A DNA stretch of 64,000 bases from NCBI GenBank assembly GCA_001603075.1, contig LVBB01000128.1, positions 1 to 64,000 of the forward strand, in the 5' to 3' direction. Position numbers and translations under genes: made by a program. A model generated the notes under the pieces. That model was not told where the DNA came from. It ran no database searches and worked only from the letters and a program-made list of their open reading frames with translations. Below, in pieces: positions 17,520-25,747 of the stretch (positions are counted from its first letter, which is position 1; each line of letters starts with the position of its first letter). The DNA is from Phycisphaerales bacterium Planc_01. Its GTDB lineage: Bacteria; Planctomycetota; Phycisphaerae; Sedimentisphaerales; Anaerobacaceae.

Positions 17520-18239
17520 TCATCGGCGTGCGGCCCGCAACTCTTCCACGATGGCGATCCCGGCCGATGTGCCGATCCGCTCGGCGCCCGCCTCGATCAT
17601 GGCGATGGCCTGCTGTGCCGTCCGGATGCCGCCGGAGGCTTTGATCTTGTACCGCGACGAGGTCTCCCTCATCAGGCGGATGTCCTCTATGGTCGCGCCG
17701 CCGGCCGGATGCAGCCCCGTGCTGGTCTTGACGAAATCCGCGCCGACCTGTTCGGCCGCCCGACACGCAAGCACCTTCTGCTCGGTCGTCAGCGCCGCCG
17801 ATTCGATGATGACCTTCAGCAGCACCGGCGGTCGCATGGCCCGGCAAGCATTCCACACCGCCTGCAACTGATGCAGCAGGTAGCGCGTGTCCCCTTCGAC
17901 AATGGCGGCCAGGTCGGCGACCATGTCGATCTCATCGGCCCCATCGTGGATCGCCTCCTTCGTTTGGGCGACCTTGGCCTTGGTGGTGTCGGCCCCAAGC
18001 GGGAAACCCACGACCGATGCCACGTGGACCCCACTGCCGTGCAGCCTCTCCGCCGCCGTCGAAACCCATCGTCCGTTGACGCAGACGGCGCAGAAGCCAT
18101 AACGCACTGCCTCATCGCACAGTTGCAGGATCTGCTCCCGGGTCGCCTCCGCCTTCAGCAGTGTATGATCGATCCGCCGAGCCATTTCTTCACTCGACTG
18201 GTTCGCGTCCTTTGGAGATGTCTGTGATTCAACAGTCAT
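17520..18239 (-). CDS. deoC: deoxyribose-phosphate aldolase
   Basis: A 239-residue class I aldolase that cleaves 2-deoxyribose 5-phosphate to glyceraldehyde 3-phosphate and acetaldehyde in deoxynucleoside catabolism. It begins the conserved part with RRIDHTLLKAEAT (about 21-33), then CAVCVNGRWV. The Schiff-base Lys lies in ADFVKTSTGLHPAGGAT near residue 170 and the second active-site Lys in YKIKASGGIRT near 200. The first ATG has no clear ribosome site; an ATG 18 codons in could also be used. Its location downstream of a protein with a deoxyribosyltransferase-like domain (18946-20028) hints at shared deoxyribose chemistry. Confidence 0.93.
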   Translation of the reverse strand: MTVESQTSPKDANQSSEEMARRIDHTLLKAEATREQILQLCDEAVRYGFCAVCVNGRWVSTAAERLHGSGVHVASVVGFPLGADTTKAKVAQTKEAIHDGADEIDMVADLAAIVEGDTRYLLHQLQAVWNACRAMRPPVLLKVIIESAALTTEQKVLACRAAEQVGADFVKTSTGLHPAGGATIEDIRLMRETSSRYKIKASGGIRTAQQAIAMIEAGAERIGTSAGIAIVEELRAARR

Positions 18240-18256
18240 GATGGTAATGCCGCAAA

Positions 18257-18469
18257 TCAGACCATCTTTCTTTCTCTGGCAACGCCATGGTACGCCAAGG
18301 CCAGGACCGCCGCAAGTCTCACTGTGTCAGCGACAGTGACAAGAGTCTCGTCACGACCGTCCATCCGGAAACGGAGGCTTCTCAGCGAGCAGTCTGCCGA
18401 TTTCCCGCCGGATGCGGCGGACTTCAGGTCGTTCTCCGCCTTTGCCATCCATTCGCCCGCGACGATCAT
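18257..18469 (-). pseudogene. degraded HEPN-domain gene
   Basis: The frame begins like a HEPN toxin (GEWMAKAENDLKSAA) but then departs from the family. The expected FHAQQ-x-x-EK-x-LKA helix and the catalytic R-x4-6-H motif are absent. The encoded protein is only about 70 residues against the usual 120-140. The frame after the departure reads as unrelated sequence. It begins 7 bases after the nucleotidyltransferase stop, the normal MNT-HEPN arrangement. Probably a deletion or frameshift remnant. The start is approximate; ATG at 18469 follows GACGAGG. Confidence 0.6.
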
Positions 18470-18476
18470 GGCCTCG

Positions 18477-18809
18477 TCATTGCCGCGCATACAGGACTTG
18501 CCCTCCATGTGCGGCAGGGTGCTCGATCGTGCCTACGGTGTCTTTGCGCCACTGAAACTCTTCGGGTCGGCTTACCACGATGTCCTTGGGGATGTGGACA
18601 TCGTGCAACGCCATCCTGATCTCAAGCTGCTTGGCCCTTTTCGAGCCTTCTACGGGCATTACCACGAGCAGGTCTACGTCGCTGTCCGGTCCTGCCTGAC
18701 CGCGAGCGTGCGAGCCGAAGAGTATGATCTGGTCCGGGGCGAAGTCTGTGATGATTCGCCGGACCATACGACGAATCATCTGCTTCACCGAGTCTTGTGC
18801 TCTGACCAT
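18477..18809 (-). CDS. MNT-type nucleotidyltransferase, antitoxin of an MNT-HEPN pair
   Basis: A 110-residue minimal nucleotidyltransferase. GSHARGQAGPDSDVDLLVVM (about residues 28-47) supplies the G-S-x10-D-x-D catalytic signature, with a third acidic position in KDIVVSRPEEF. Members AMPylate and neutralise a partner HEPN ribonuclease. The C-terminus (KDTVGTIEHPA) is the normal family end, so this gene looks intact while its partner does not. The ATG at 18809 starts MVRAQDSVKQMIRR. It sits between the kinase-like fusion gene and deoC, facing the same way. Confidence 0.8.
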   Translation of the reverse strand: MVRAQDSVKQMIRRMVRRIITDFAPDQIILFGSHARGQAGPDSDVDLLVVMPVEGSKRAKQLEIRMALHDVHIPKDIVVSRPEEFQWRKDTVGTIEHPAAHGGQVLYARQ

Positions 18810-18945
18810 GTCGTGTCTTCCTTGCACAGTGGCAATGACGTTGGCCGCCCACCTCTCCGACCTGCCACAAGGATACACGGCAAAGCGACCGTTGGCAATG
18901 ATTCACGTTCCCATGCGTTGCGGGATCAACGCGCAAGAACCAGGG

Positions 18946-20028
18946 CTATGGTACGGGGTGGCGGTTCTCGAAGAAGGTCAGCGCCTCGGCGACGGTGCGG
19001 AAGACGGCGTTGGCGGTCTGGGTGATGAAGACGGAGGGGTGCTGCTGGGCGGTCCAGATGACGTAGACCTCCTTGGCGGCTTCGTGGGCGTGCTGGAGCT
19101 CGCGTTCGACGCCGCTGCTGATGGCGGCCCGCCCGTCGGACATTGCGGGAATGAAGCTGACGATCATGTCGGCCTGGTCGATGAGCAGAAAATCGCGGGC
19201 GTAAATCTGGCTGTTGATGTCCCGCTCGATCTGGAGGACCTCCTCGGCGCTGAGCCGGATCTGCCGGCCGCCGACTTCCACGTCGATGTGGTCCCGGCCC
19301 TCCCGTTTGGCACGAGCGGCATGCAGCGGGAGAACGGCTTCTTCCAGATCGCCCGGGTCGAAGCAGATGAAGTGCCGCTTCATCTGCGAGCGAAAACGGT
19401 GAATCTCGGCCAGCACGGTGTCCATCTCGGCCACCGCCGTCATCGGGAAACTCAGATAGGCCTTCTGGACGTGACGCTCGAAGGCGAGCCGATAGAACGT
19501 CTCTGTCGTGTCCGCCTCGACGCCGCGGGCCAGGCAGTAGAAAGGAGCCGTCTCGTCAATCCCCTTGCAGAGCATCTCGGTGCTGATGATCTCCTCTTCG
19601 CGCCAGACGATCAGGTCCTTGAGCGTGTGTTCGACGGCGCGATGCTCCAACAGCCGCTGGTGCATCGTGGTGACGCCGTCGATCAGGCAGACGTACATGT
19701 CGGCGCCGAGCTGCCGCATCTGGTCGAAATCGACAGCCGGGAAGAGCCCGTGCCGCCAGCGGAATGTGGCGTGAGTGTTGACGATCAGATTCGGAGCCTG
19801 GCGGGCCTTGGCGAGGATGTCCTTGAACACGCTGCGACGCAGCGAGTGCAGCCGCTTGAGGGAGATATCGAGAATCTTGCCGGGCGGGATATCGGGCGCC
19901 TCGGCGTACATCATATCGCCGACGTTGCACAGCAACACCTCGTTGCCGTTTCGCGCGGCGATGCGGCAGACCGTCTCCAGGTAGCTCTTCTTGTCCAGGC
20001 CCACCATTCCTGTGACGACGACGATCAT
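18946..20028 (-). CDS. adenylate-kinase-like P-loop protein fused to a deoxyribosyltransferase-like domain
   Basis: A 360-residue cytosolic protein. The N-terminus (VVVTGMVGLDKKSYLETV) is a P-loop-like strand-loop-helix resembling archaeal-type adenylate kinases. In the loop GMVGLDKKS, Asp stands where the second glycine of a Walker A motif is expected. LLCNVGDMMYAEA near 33 and LIVNTHATFRWRHG near 81 continue that resemblance. The last 110 residues (ADMIVSFIPAMSDGRAAISS, then GVERELQHAHEA and KEVYVIW) look like the nucleoside 2-deoxyribosyltransferase fold. The substrate is unknown. The gene follows prfA by 55 bases, where prmC would be common, and lies upstream of deoC. The domain reading is by eye only. 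Confidence 0.6.
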   Translation of the reverse strand: MIVVVTGMVGLDKKSYLETVCRIAARNGNEVLLCNVGDMMYAEAPDIPPGKILDISLKRLHSLRRSVFKDILAKARQAPNLIVNTHATFRWRHGLFPAVDFDQMRQLGADMYVCLIDGVTTMHQRLLEHRAVEHTLKDLIVWREEEIISTEMLCKGIDETAPFYCLARGVEADTTETFYRLAFERHVQKAYLSFPMTAVAEMDTVLAEIHRFRSQMKRHFICFDPGDLEEAVLPLHAARAKREGRDHIDVEVGGRQIRLSAEEVLQIERDINSQIYARDFLLIDQADMIVSFIPAMSDGRAAISSGVERELQHAHEAAKEVYVIWTAQQHPSVFITQTANAVFRTVAEALTFFENRHPVP

Positions 20029-20083
20029 ACGCTCCCGTTGGATGCCCCCGTTCCGCCGCCGGTCGCCCAGTGCGTCCGAGGTC

Positions 20084-21172
20084 TCAAAGGTTCTTCAATC
20101 GCTGCTGCCGGTCGTAGTCGCGGATCGCCGCGATCAATTCTTCCATGTCGCCGGCGAGGATTCGATCCAGGCTGTACAGCGACAGATTGATGCGATGGTC
20201 CGTGACGCGATTCTGCGGAAAGTTGTACGTCCGGATCTTCGACGAGCGGTCGCCCGAGCCGATCATCGTCTTGCGCTGGGAGTCCCGCTCGGCGCGACGC
20301 TGACTCTCGTACAGTTCGTAGAGGCGGCTTCGCAGCAGCCGCCAGGCCTTCGCCCGGTTCTTGTGCTGGCTCTTCTCGTCCTGCATGCTGACCGTGATGC
20401 CGGTGGGGATGTGTTCGAGCTTGATGGCGCTGCTGACCTTGTTGACGTTCTGTCCGCCGGGGCCGCTGGATCGGCAAACGTGCTCGATCACGTCGTCCGG
20501 ATTGATCTCGACGTCCACCTCCTCCGGCTCGGGAAGCACCGCGACCGTGGCGGCTGAGGTGTGGATGCGCCCCTGCGATTCCGTCTCGGGAACGCGCTGG
20601 ACCCGGTGGCCGCCGCCTTCATAGCCCAGTTCCACCCACACGCCTTCGCCCTTGACGCTGAAGATCACCTCTCGAAATCCACCCATTTCCGACGGGCTGA
20701 AGTCGAGCTGCTCGACCTTCCAGCGGCGGCCGTCGGCGTATCGCGTATACATGCCGTAGAGATCTCGTGCAAACAGCGCGGCCTCTTCGCCCCCGGTGCC
20801 GGCCCGGATCTCCAGGATGACCGCGTCGATTTGCAGGTCGTCGGCCATGACCAGGGTATTCTGCATCTCTTCGAGCAACTGTTCCTTGCGGGCGTTCAGT
20901 TGTTCGAGCTCCTCTTCGGCCAGTGCCTTGAGGTCCGGCTCGATCGTCCCGTCGTGAAGCATCTGCGCGGCCTCCTCGGCGCCGGCCGCGGCTTTCATGT
21001 AGTCGCGGTACTTGCTCACCATGGCGCGGAGTTTGCCCTGCTCCTTGGACAGGGCGACCAGCCGGGTCGGGTCCTTGGCTATGGCCGGTTCGGAGATCAG
21101 CGACTCGATCTCGCGGTACCGCGCGTCAATCTGGCCGAGCTTCGTCAGGACACTGTCTTGTGTGTTGCCCAT
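20084..21172 (-). CDS. prfA: peptide chain release factor 1
   Basis: A 362-residue factor that recognises UAA and UAG stop codons on the ribosome. The peptidyl-hydrolysis GGQ lies in [20 protein letters not shown] near residue 235. The stop-codon-reading tripeptide is PET in [15 protein letters not shown], the RF1 P-x-T form rather than the RF2 SPF form. Length is standard. The residue after GGQ is N rather than the more usual H, a tolerated variant. It is downstream of rpmE and followed by the kinase-like fusion gene. Confidence 0.96.
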   Translation of the reverse strand: MGNTQDSVLTKLGQIDARYREIESLISEPAIAKDPTRLVALSKEQGKLRAMVSKYRDYMKAAAGAEEAAQMLHDGTIEPDLKALAEEELEQLNARKEQLLEEMQNTLVMADDLQIDAVILEIRAGTGGEEAALFARDLYGMYTRYADGRRWKVEQLDFSPSEMGGFREVIFSVKGEGVWVELGYEGGGHRVQRVPETESQGRIHTSAATVAVLPEPEEVDVEINPDDVIEHVCRSSGPGGQNVNKVSSAIKLEHIPTGITVSMQDEKSQHKNRAKAWRLLRSRLYELYESQRRAERDSQRKTMIGSGDRSSKIRTYNFPQNRVTDHRINLSLYSLDRILAGDMEELIAAIRDYDRQQRLKNL

Positions 21173-21255
21173 TGGTTCTGCGGGTCAGGAGGTGAGCTTG
21201 GTCTCAGGCGGCTTGACCGCCCGCGCATACGTACGCGGCGCCGCAATGGCGAAAA

Positions 21256-21287
21256 GCTCCCGTCCCATGGCGGGACGGCAGGGGAGC
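21256..21287 (-). other. intercistronic hairpin between rpmE and prfA
   Basis: CGTCCC (21261-21266) pairs with GGGACG (21272-21277), extended outward by GCTCC (21256-21260) with GGAGC (21283-21287) across a small bulge. No U-run follows, so it is not a classical terminator. It could stabilise the rpmE message or moderate read-through into prfA. Confidence 0.4.
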
Positions 21288-21309
21288 ATGCACCGCGCGC
21301 CGCGTCCGG

Positions 21310-21543
21310 CTAAGACTGCGCGTCTTTGGGGCTCTTCTTGATGTACGACGTTCCGTACTTCTTCTGGAATCGCTCGATTCGACCGGCAGTATCGACGAAC
21401 TTCTGCTTGCCGGTATAGAACGGATGACACATCGAGCAGATTTCCGCGTGGATCTCCTTCGAGGTGCTACGGGTCTCGAAGGTGGCGCCGCAGCCGCAAT
21501 GCACGACGACCTTGTGGTACTGTGGATGTATGTCTTTCTTCAT
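21310..21543 (-). CDS. rpmE: 50S ribosomal protein L31, zinc-binding form
   Basis: A 77-residue ribosomal protein. It begins [20 protein letters not shown] and continues to [20 protein letters not shown], giving the Cys ligands (CGC and CSMC) of the zinc-containing C+ type rather than the zinc-free paralogue. A short charged tail ends KKSPKDAQS. The ATG at 21543 is preceded by GGGAG. First gene of the minus-strand run rpmE-prfA and onward; a good promoter lies just upstream. Confidence 0.95.
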   Translation of the reverse strand: MKKDIHPQYHKVVVHCGCGATFETRSTSKEIHAEICSMCHPFYTGKQKFVDTAGRIERFQKKYGTSYIKKSPKDAQS

Positions 21544-21577
21544 AAGAACGGACTCCCGAACAGACTCGAAACCCAAC

Positions 21578-21605
21578 ATTGTAATGGCAAGGCCGTAGAT
21601 TTCAA
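21578..21605 (-). promoter_or_regulatory. promoter of rpmE
   Basis: On the minus strand TTGAAA (21605-21600, five of six) and TACAAT (21583-21578, five of six) are separated by 16 bases. Transcription would start near 21570, about 27 bases before the rpmE ATG. Confidence 0.55.
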
Positions 21606-21652
21606 GAGAAATTTGTCGTCGATCAGGACCGGTCGCCGATATTTCCAGCGGC

Positions 21653-21681
21653 TTGTCTGCGAAGTGCCGGAACGGTAAAAT
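21653..21681 (+). promoter_or_regulatory. promoter of the DUF1573-cytochrome-T2SS operon
   Basis: TTGTCT (21653-21658) and TAAAAT (21676-21681, five of six) are separated by exactly 17 bases. Transcription would start near 21688, giving a leader of about 43 bases before the ATG at 21731. Confidence 0.5.
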
Positions 21682-21730
21682 AGGCCCCCAAGAGCGACCG
21701 GAACGTTCAACAGGTTTGGGAGTAGACAAA

Positions 21731-22885
21731 ATGACTGAGAACACGGCTGTCTGTCATCGAAGGACGACTCTGCTGCCTCTCGTTGGCCTGGCGACGGCGT
21801 TCGCCATGCTCCTGGCGTGCCAGTTGGGTTGCCGGGAGGAATCGTCGGGATCCCAGGCTCCGGTTACCGAGACCGAGGTCAAGATCACCCGGGTGGTTCC
21901 CCGCGAGCCGCCGGCGGCGGCCGAGGGCGCAGAAACCGACCCGCCCGAGATGGTGGAGATCGCCAATCCTCACGTTGGCAACGCTCCACGGATTGTGATG
22001 ACGTCGGTCGAGCACGATTTCGGAGAAATCGGCCCGGACACCTCGCACAAGGCCGAATTCCCCTTCACCAATGGGGGTACGGCCCCGCTGCGGATCACGC
22101 AGGTTCGGAGCTGTTGCGGCGTGGTGACCAAAGGGGTTAAGCCCGGCCAGGAATACGCCCCGGGCCGGGGTGGGGTCCTTGAGATCGACTACCGCGCCAC
22201 CAGCCAGCCGGGATCGATGCGACGGAATCTCTACATCCAATCCAACGATCCGGCCCAGGGCCTTGTGACGCTGACCATCACGGCCACGATCAAGCCGCGG
22301 GTGCATTTCGAGCCTTCGACCCTCAAGCTGTTTCTCAGGCAGGACAACGCCGGGGCCGGCGACATCACCCTGGCCAGCCTCGACGGACGGCCGTTTGCGA
22401 TCACCGGTTTCCGGACCACCGCCACGGCACTCCGGGCCGACTTCGATCCGAGTGTCGAGGCGACCGAGTTCGTCCTCAAGCCCATCGCGGACATCGAGAA
22501 GCTCAAGAGCAATCTTCGCGGCCAGATCAGCATCGACCTGACGCATCCGGAGTGCCGCAATGTCCGTATTCTATATGACGTCCTGCCCGAATATACGGTC
22601 AACCCGCCGACCATCATGCTGTTCAATCTTAAGGCGACTCAGCCTGTGGAGCGGGAGATCTGGGTGCTGAGCAACTACCAGGACGATTTCGAGATCGAAA
22701 GCGTCTCCTCGCAGAAGGGCATTGTGACGCTCGTGAGCAAGGCGAAGATCCAGAATCGCTATCAACTGACGCTTCGGATTACGCCTCCGCCGGCCGAAGG
22801 CGAGCGAGCCGTCCTGTCCGATTTGATCGAAGTGAAGATCAAGGACGGCGAGACGTTGGCCGTTCAATGCCGGGGCTTCTATTGA
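21731..22885 (+). CDS. DUF1573 domain lipoprotein
   Basis: A 384-residue exported protein. The N-terminal hydrophobic stretch [14 protein letters not shown] ends in a lipobox-like LLAC, suggesting a lipid-anchored periplasmic protein. A DUF1573 domain follows: [19 protein letters not shown] near 97, with [20 protein letters not shown] carrying the family double Cys. The rest is further immunoglobulin-like beta-sandwich sequence. DUF1573 proteins have no assigned activity. The start follows the promoter. The cytochrome gene follows at once, its GTG start using GAGGAGG at this gene's end, so the two are translationally close. Confidence 0.82.
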   Translation: MTENTAVCHRRTTLLPLVGLATAFAMLLACQLGCREESSGSQAPVTETEVKITRVVPREPPAAAEGAETDPPEMVEIANPHVGNAPRIVMTSVEHDFGEIGPDTSHKAEFPFTNGGTAPLRITQVRSCCGVVTKGVKPGQEYAPGRGGVLEIDYRATSQPGSMRRNLYIQSNDPAQGLVTLTITATIKPRVHFEPSTLKLFLRQDNAGAGDITLASLDGRPFAITGFRTTATALRADFDPSVEATEFVLKPIADIEKLKSNLRGQISIDLTHPECRNVRILYDVLPEYTVNPPTIMLFNLKATQPVEREIWVLSNYQDDFEIESVSSQKGIVTLVSKAKIQNRYQLTLRITPPPAEGERAVLSDLIEVKIKDGETLAVQCRGFY

Positions 22886-22899
22886 GGAGGCCGACTGTC

Positions 22900-24246
22900 G
22901 TGTCGATCCATGACGCATCCATCGGTCGAGCAAGCGTAACGTTCGTGTTGATAAGTCTTTGCGTGCTGGTCGGTGGTCTTTCCTGTCCCGATGATGCGCC
23001 GCGGTCGCCTGTGTCGAGTCGGACCGAGGACGCCGGCGAGGTGTCCGTGTTCTTTACGGGCAGCGAGCTTGGCGCCCTGAAGCCTTGCGGCTGCTCGGGC
23101 GGCCAACTGGGCGGATTGTCCAAACGGGCCGCCATCTTCGATCGGGTGCCGGCTGCCGGACGGGTGGCCGTCGATACCGGGACCCTCGTCGCCGGTACAG
23201 GCGAGCAGGACCTGATCAAGTTTCGGATCCTCTTCGAAGCCTTCCGGCTTCTCGAATACGACGTGGTGCACCTGACCGACGAGGACGTGGAAACCGCACG
23301 GACGCTCGGTCTGTCGGCCCCTCAGAACGGCCCCTTCGCCGTCATCGGCACCCCGTGGGAGCCGGACCGAAACGATCCTCCGACCGGCTTCGTCAAGCGA
23401 CGGATCGCCCGGGACCGCGAGGTCGCCGCCCGTTTGCTCTCTGTGGATGCCCGGAAGGATCGGCCGGAGTCGGCGGCCGAGCTGTTTGCCCATCCGGCGG
23501 GCGAATATGAAGTCAATATCCTGATCCTGCGGAACGCCGACGCCGAATCCCGTCGCATCTGGGCCGAATCGGCCCGGGCCGATTGTCTGGTCGTGCCATC
23601 GGAATCCGACGAGCCTCGGATCTACAGCGAGCCCGGCGAGCGACCCCTGGTCTTTGCGGTTGCCCGATTGGGGCGGTACGTCAGCCGCCTGAGGGTCCGA
23701 TTTCCCGGGCCGGGGACCGAGCCCGTACTGTTCCTCGAAGACATCCCTGTGGAGGAAACACTTGCCGACGACGGGGCCCTGGTGAACCTGTACCGGCAAT
23801 ACCAGGAGCTTGTCCGACGCAGCGAACTGCTCGAGAAATACCCGCGCATCCCCCTGCCGGAGGGCTTGCAGTATGTCGGCTCCCAGGCCTGCCAGTCGTG
23901 CCACAGCTATGAACACGCCGCCTGGAGCGAAAAAGCCCACGCCGATGCCTTCGCCACGCTCGTGCGGGTTGGTTCGGACCGCGATCCGGAGTGCGTGATC
24001 TGCCACGTGATCGGCATGGATCGTGAAAGCGGCTTCATTTCAGAACAAAAAACGCCGCATCTGAAGGATGTCGGCTGCGAAAACTGCCATGGGCCGGGCT
24101 CTGAGCACGTCCGCAACGCCGGCTGGACGGCGACAGCCGAGCCGAAGATGTCCTGCCTGGACTGCCACACGCCCGAGCACAGCAGCGGGTACGCCGGCAA
24201 CGAGGCCGAGTATCTGGAAAAAATCAAGCATTGGAGGGAACCGTAG
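22900..24246 (+). CDS. tetraheme cytochrome c with N-terminal metallophosphatase-like region
   Basis: A 448-residue exported protein. A hydrophobic N-terminus ending GGLSC may be a lipoprotein signal. Residues about 45-310 resemble the calcineurin-like/UshA fold of cytochrome-linked proteins (VSVFFTGSELGALKPCGCSG), but metal ligands look incomplete. The C-terminal part has four CxxCH heme sites: CQSCH (331), CVICH (365), CENCH (393) and CLDCH (419). Cytochrome c554-type relatives transfer electrons in the periplasm. The GTG start at 22900 has GAGGAGG upstream, and the frame open further upstream overlaps the DUF1573 gene. It precedes the T2SS genes directly. Confidence 0.8.
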   Translation: MSIHDASIGRASVTFVLISLCVLVGGLSCPDDAPRSPVSSRTEDAGEVSVFFTGSELGALKPCGCSGGQLGGLSKRAAIFDRVPAAGRVAVDTGTLVAGTGEQDLIKFRILFEAFRLLEYDVVHLTDEDVETARTLGLSAPQNGPFAVIGTPWEPDRNDPPTGFVKRRIARDREVAARLLSVDARKDRPESAAELFAHPAGEYEVNILILRNADAESRRIWAESARADCLVVPSESDEPRIYSEPGERPLVFAVARLGRYVSRLRVRFPGPGTEPVLFLEDIPVEETLADDGALVNLYRQYQELVRRSELLEKYPRIPLPEGLQYVGSQACQSCHSYEHAAWSEKAHADAFATLVRVGSDRDPECVICHVIGMDRESGFISEQKTPHLKDVGCENCHGPGSEHVRNAGWTATAEPKMSCLDCHTPEHSSGYAGNEAEYLEKIKHWREP

Positions 24247-24287
24247 GTCGCGCACCGTGTCAAAACACCAAGGAGAAAAGGTGGCCT

Positions 24288-25271
24288 ATGGTAAGCACAT
24301 TGCGCATAACGTCGGTAGTGGCAATCCTCGTGGCGGGCTTGGTGTTGGTCCTGGTGGCCGGACCGAGATCGCTGGTCCCGAACCTTCTGGTGGGTTTTGC
24401 CATGCGAAATGACCCGGAGATCGAACGCATCGTCGGCGAGCCCAGCGTGGTCGAAGCGTGGGTGAAGACCCATGGCGAAAGCCCCCAGAGCGGGCAGGAC
24501 ACCACGCCTCCGCTGGTTCGAGAGGCAGAGGCCTTCAAAAACATTCTCGATCCGCCTCCGGCCCCGGTCAGTGCGACGGCCAAGCAGGCTCCGACGGCCG
24601 CCAAGCCCCGGCCCGTGGCCAAACCGGTGCCGTCTTCCGCGAAGTTCGACCTCGTCGGTACGACCGTTAGTGTGGCCAACAGCTTCGCTTACGTGCGTCT
24701 TCCGGACAAGACCTATCGCTGGGTACGGGAGGGAGACGAAATCGGACATCTGCGCATCAAGGAGGTTCGGAATGGATCGATCGTATGCTGGGACGGCCAT
24801 GCCGACGTCGAGATGGTCACCGAATCCGTCCCGGTCACGTCCAGCCTTCTCGAAGTGGGTGGTTCGACCGCCCCACAGGCCGATTCTCGTGCCGCTGTCG
24901 TTGTACCGGCCGACGGCCGCATTACAGGCCAGCCGGGTGGGCGGCCTTGGGCGTCCGAATCGGCGGTCGCTGAAGGCGACGGCCAAATGAACGAACAGGA
25001 GCAACAGGAGGTGGGAGACCTCATCGGCCGGCTCCGGGAACTCCAGAAGAGCGTCTCATCGACGCCGGATCCCAATTCGACGCCCGAGGATGCCGATGAG
25101 GCGGTCAAGAAACTGATGGCCGAGTACAGATCGTCTCGCGTCAGTCCTGAAGAAGCCGAGAAAGTCGAGGATCTGGGCAGGGAATTGAATGAGTCCGTTG
25201 CCCCTTCTCCGGCCGACAAGCTCAGCGAAGTGCGGCGAAAACTCAATATTCCTCGCGTCATTCGAAAATAA
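24288..25271 (+). CDS. GspC-like inner-membrane protein of the T2SS
   Basis: A 327-residue protein with one N-terminal membrane anchor (ITSVVAILVAGLVLVLVAG, about 7-25). A Pro/Ala-rich linker follows. A short beta domain comes next (FDLVGTTVSVANSFAYVRL, then RWVREGDEIGHLRIKEV, about 123-170), reminiscent of the PilP/GspC homology region that touches the secretin. The last 100 residues are charged and helical. Its place immediately before gspD supports a GspC role. The sequence similarity is weak, so this is position-weighted. AAGGAG lies about 14 bases before the ATG. Confidence 0.55.
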   Translation: MVSTLRITSVVAILVAGLVLVLVAGPRSLVPNLLVGFAMRNDPEIERIVGEPSVVEAWVKTHGESPQSGQDTTPPLVREAEAFKNILDPPPAPVSATAKQAPTAAKPRPVAKPVPSSAKFDLVGTTVSVANSFAYVRLPDKTYRWVREGDEIGHLRIKEVRNGSIVCWDGHADVEMVTESVPVTSSLLEVGGSTAPQADSRAAVVVPADGRITGQPGGRPWASESAVAEGDGQMNEQEQQEVGDLIGRLRELQKSVSSTPDPNSTPEDADEAVKKLMAEYRSSRVSPEEAEKVEDLGRELNESVAPSPADKLSEVRRKLNIPRVIRK

Positions 25272-25747
25272 TCTTCTCGGTCCTTGCCCGCCCCTTCTCG
25301 GACCCTTCGGGACGTCCTTTCCACTACTTCGAGTCTCCGTCGTCGAGCGACCGTCGGGCGCCCGACGCGCCATGCCGCCGGCCACACGATTATCGGGTAT
25401 AGCGGATTGGATTGTCCCGTCGCGCGCCTTTGGCGGGCCCGCACTTCGGGCATGCGATTGCCGCCGGTGCGGTCGGTTCCCGATGCCAGTGCTGCCACCG
25501 CTGTTTTTTGTGGGCCGAGTGGGAACTTCCGGTCTTCTGCAATGTCTGAATAGGTGGGATTGGGTGTGTTCGAGCCGGCTTGCCGAGCAGGTGGGCCGTG
25601 GTTCTTTGCACAGCCACCGTCGAACGTCGGCTGGTTGGACCGGACGATCCGCTCCAGACAGGTTGGCGTCGGCTTTCTTGACGTAGAAGACACCGTTGTC
25701 TTTGAAGTAGCATGGAGAAGGGTGATTTTGATGCGGGGTAATGAGCG
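25272..25747. other. 476-base gap between the gspC-like gene and gspD
   Basis: No convincing gene. Two short frames end near the gspD start: a 65-codon frame (25554-25751) whose TGA overlaps the gspD ATG as ATGA, and a nine-codon ATG frame at 25712-25741. Neither resembles a known protein. A TTGACG at about 25679 is not followed by a good -10. The length is unusual inside an otherwise compact operon. Confidence 0.4.
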
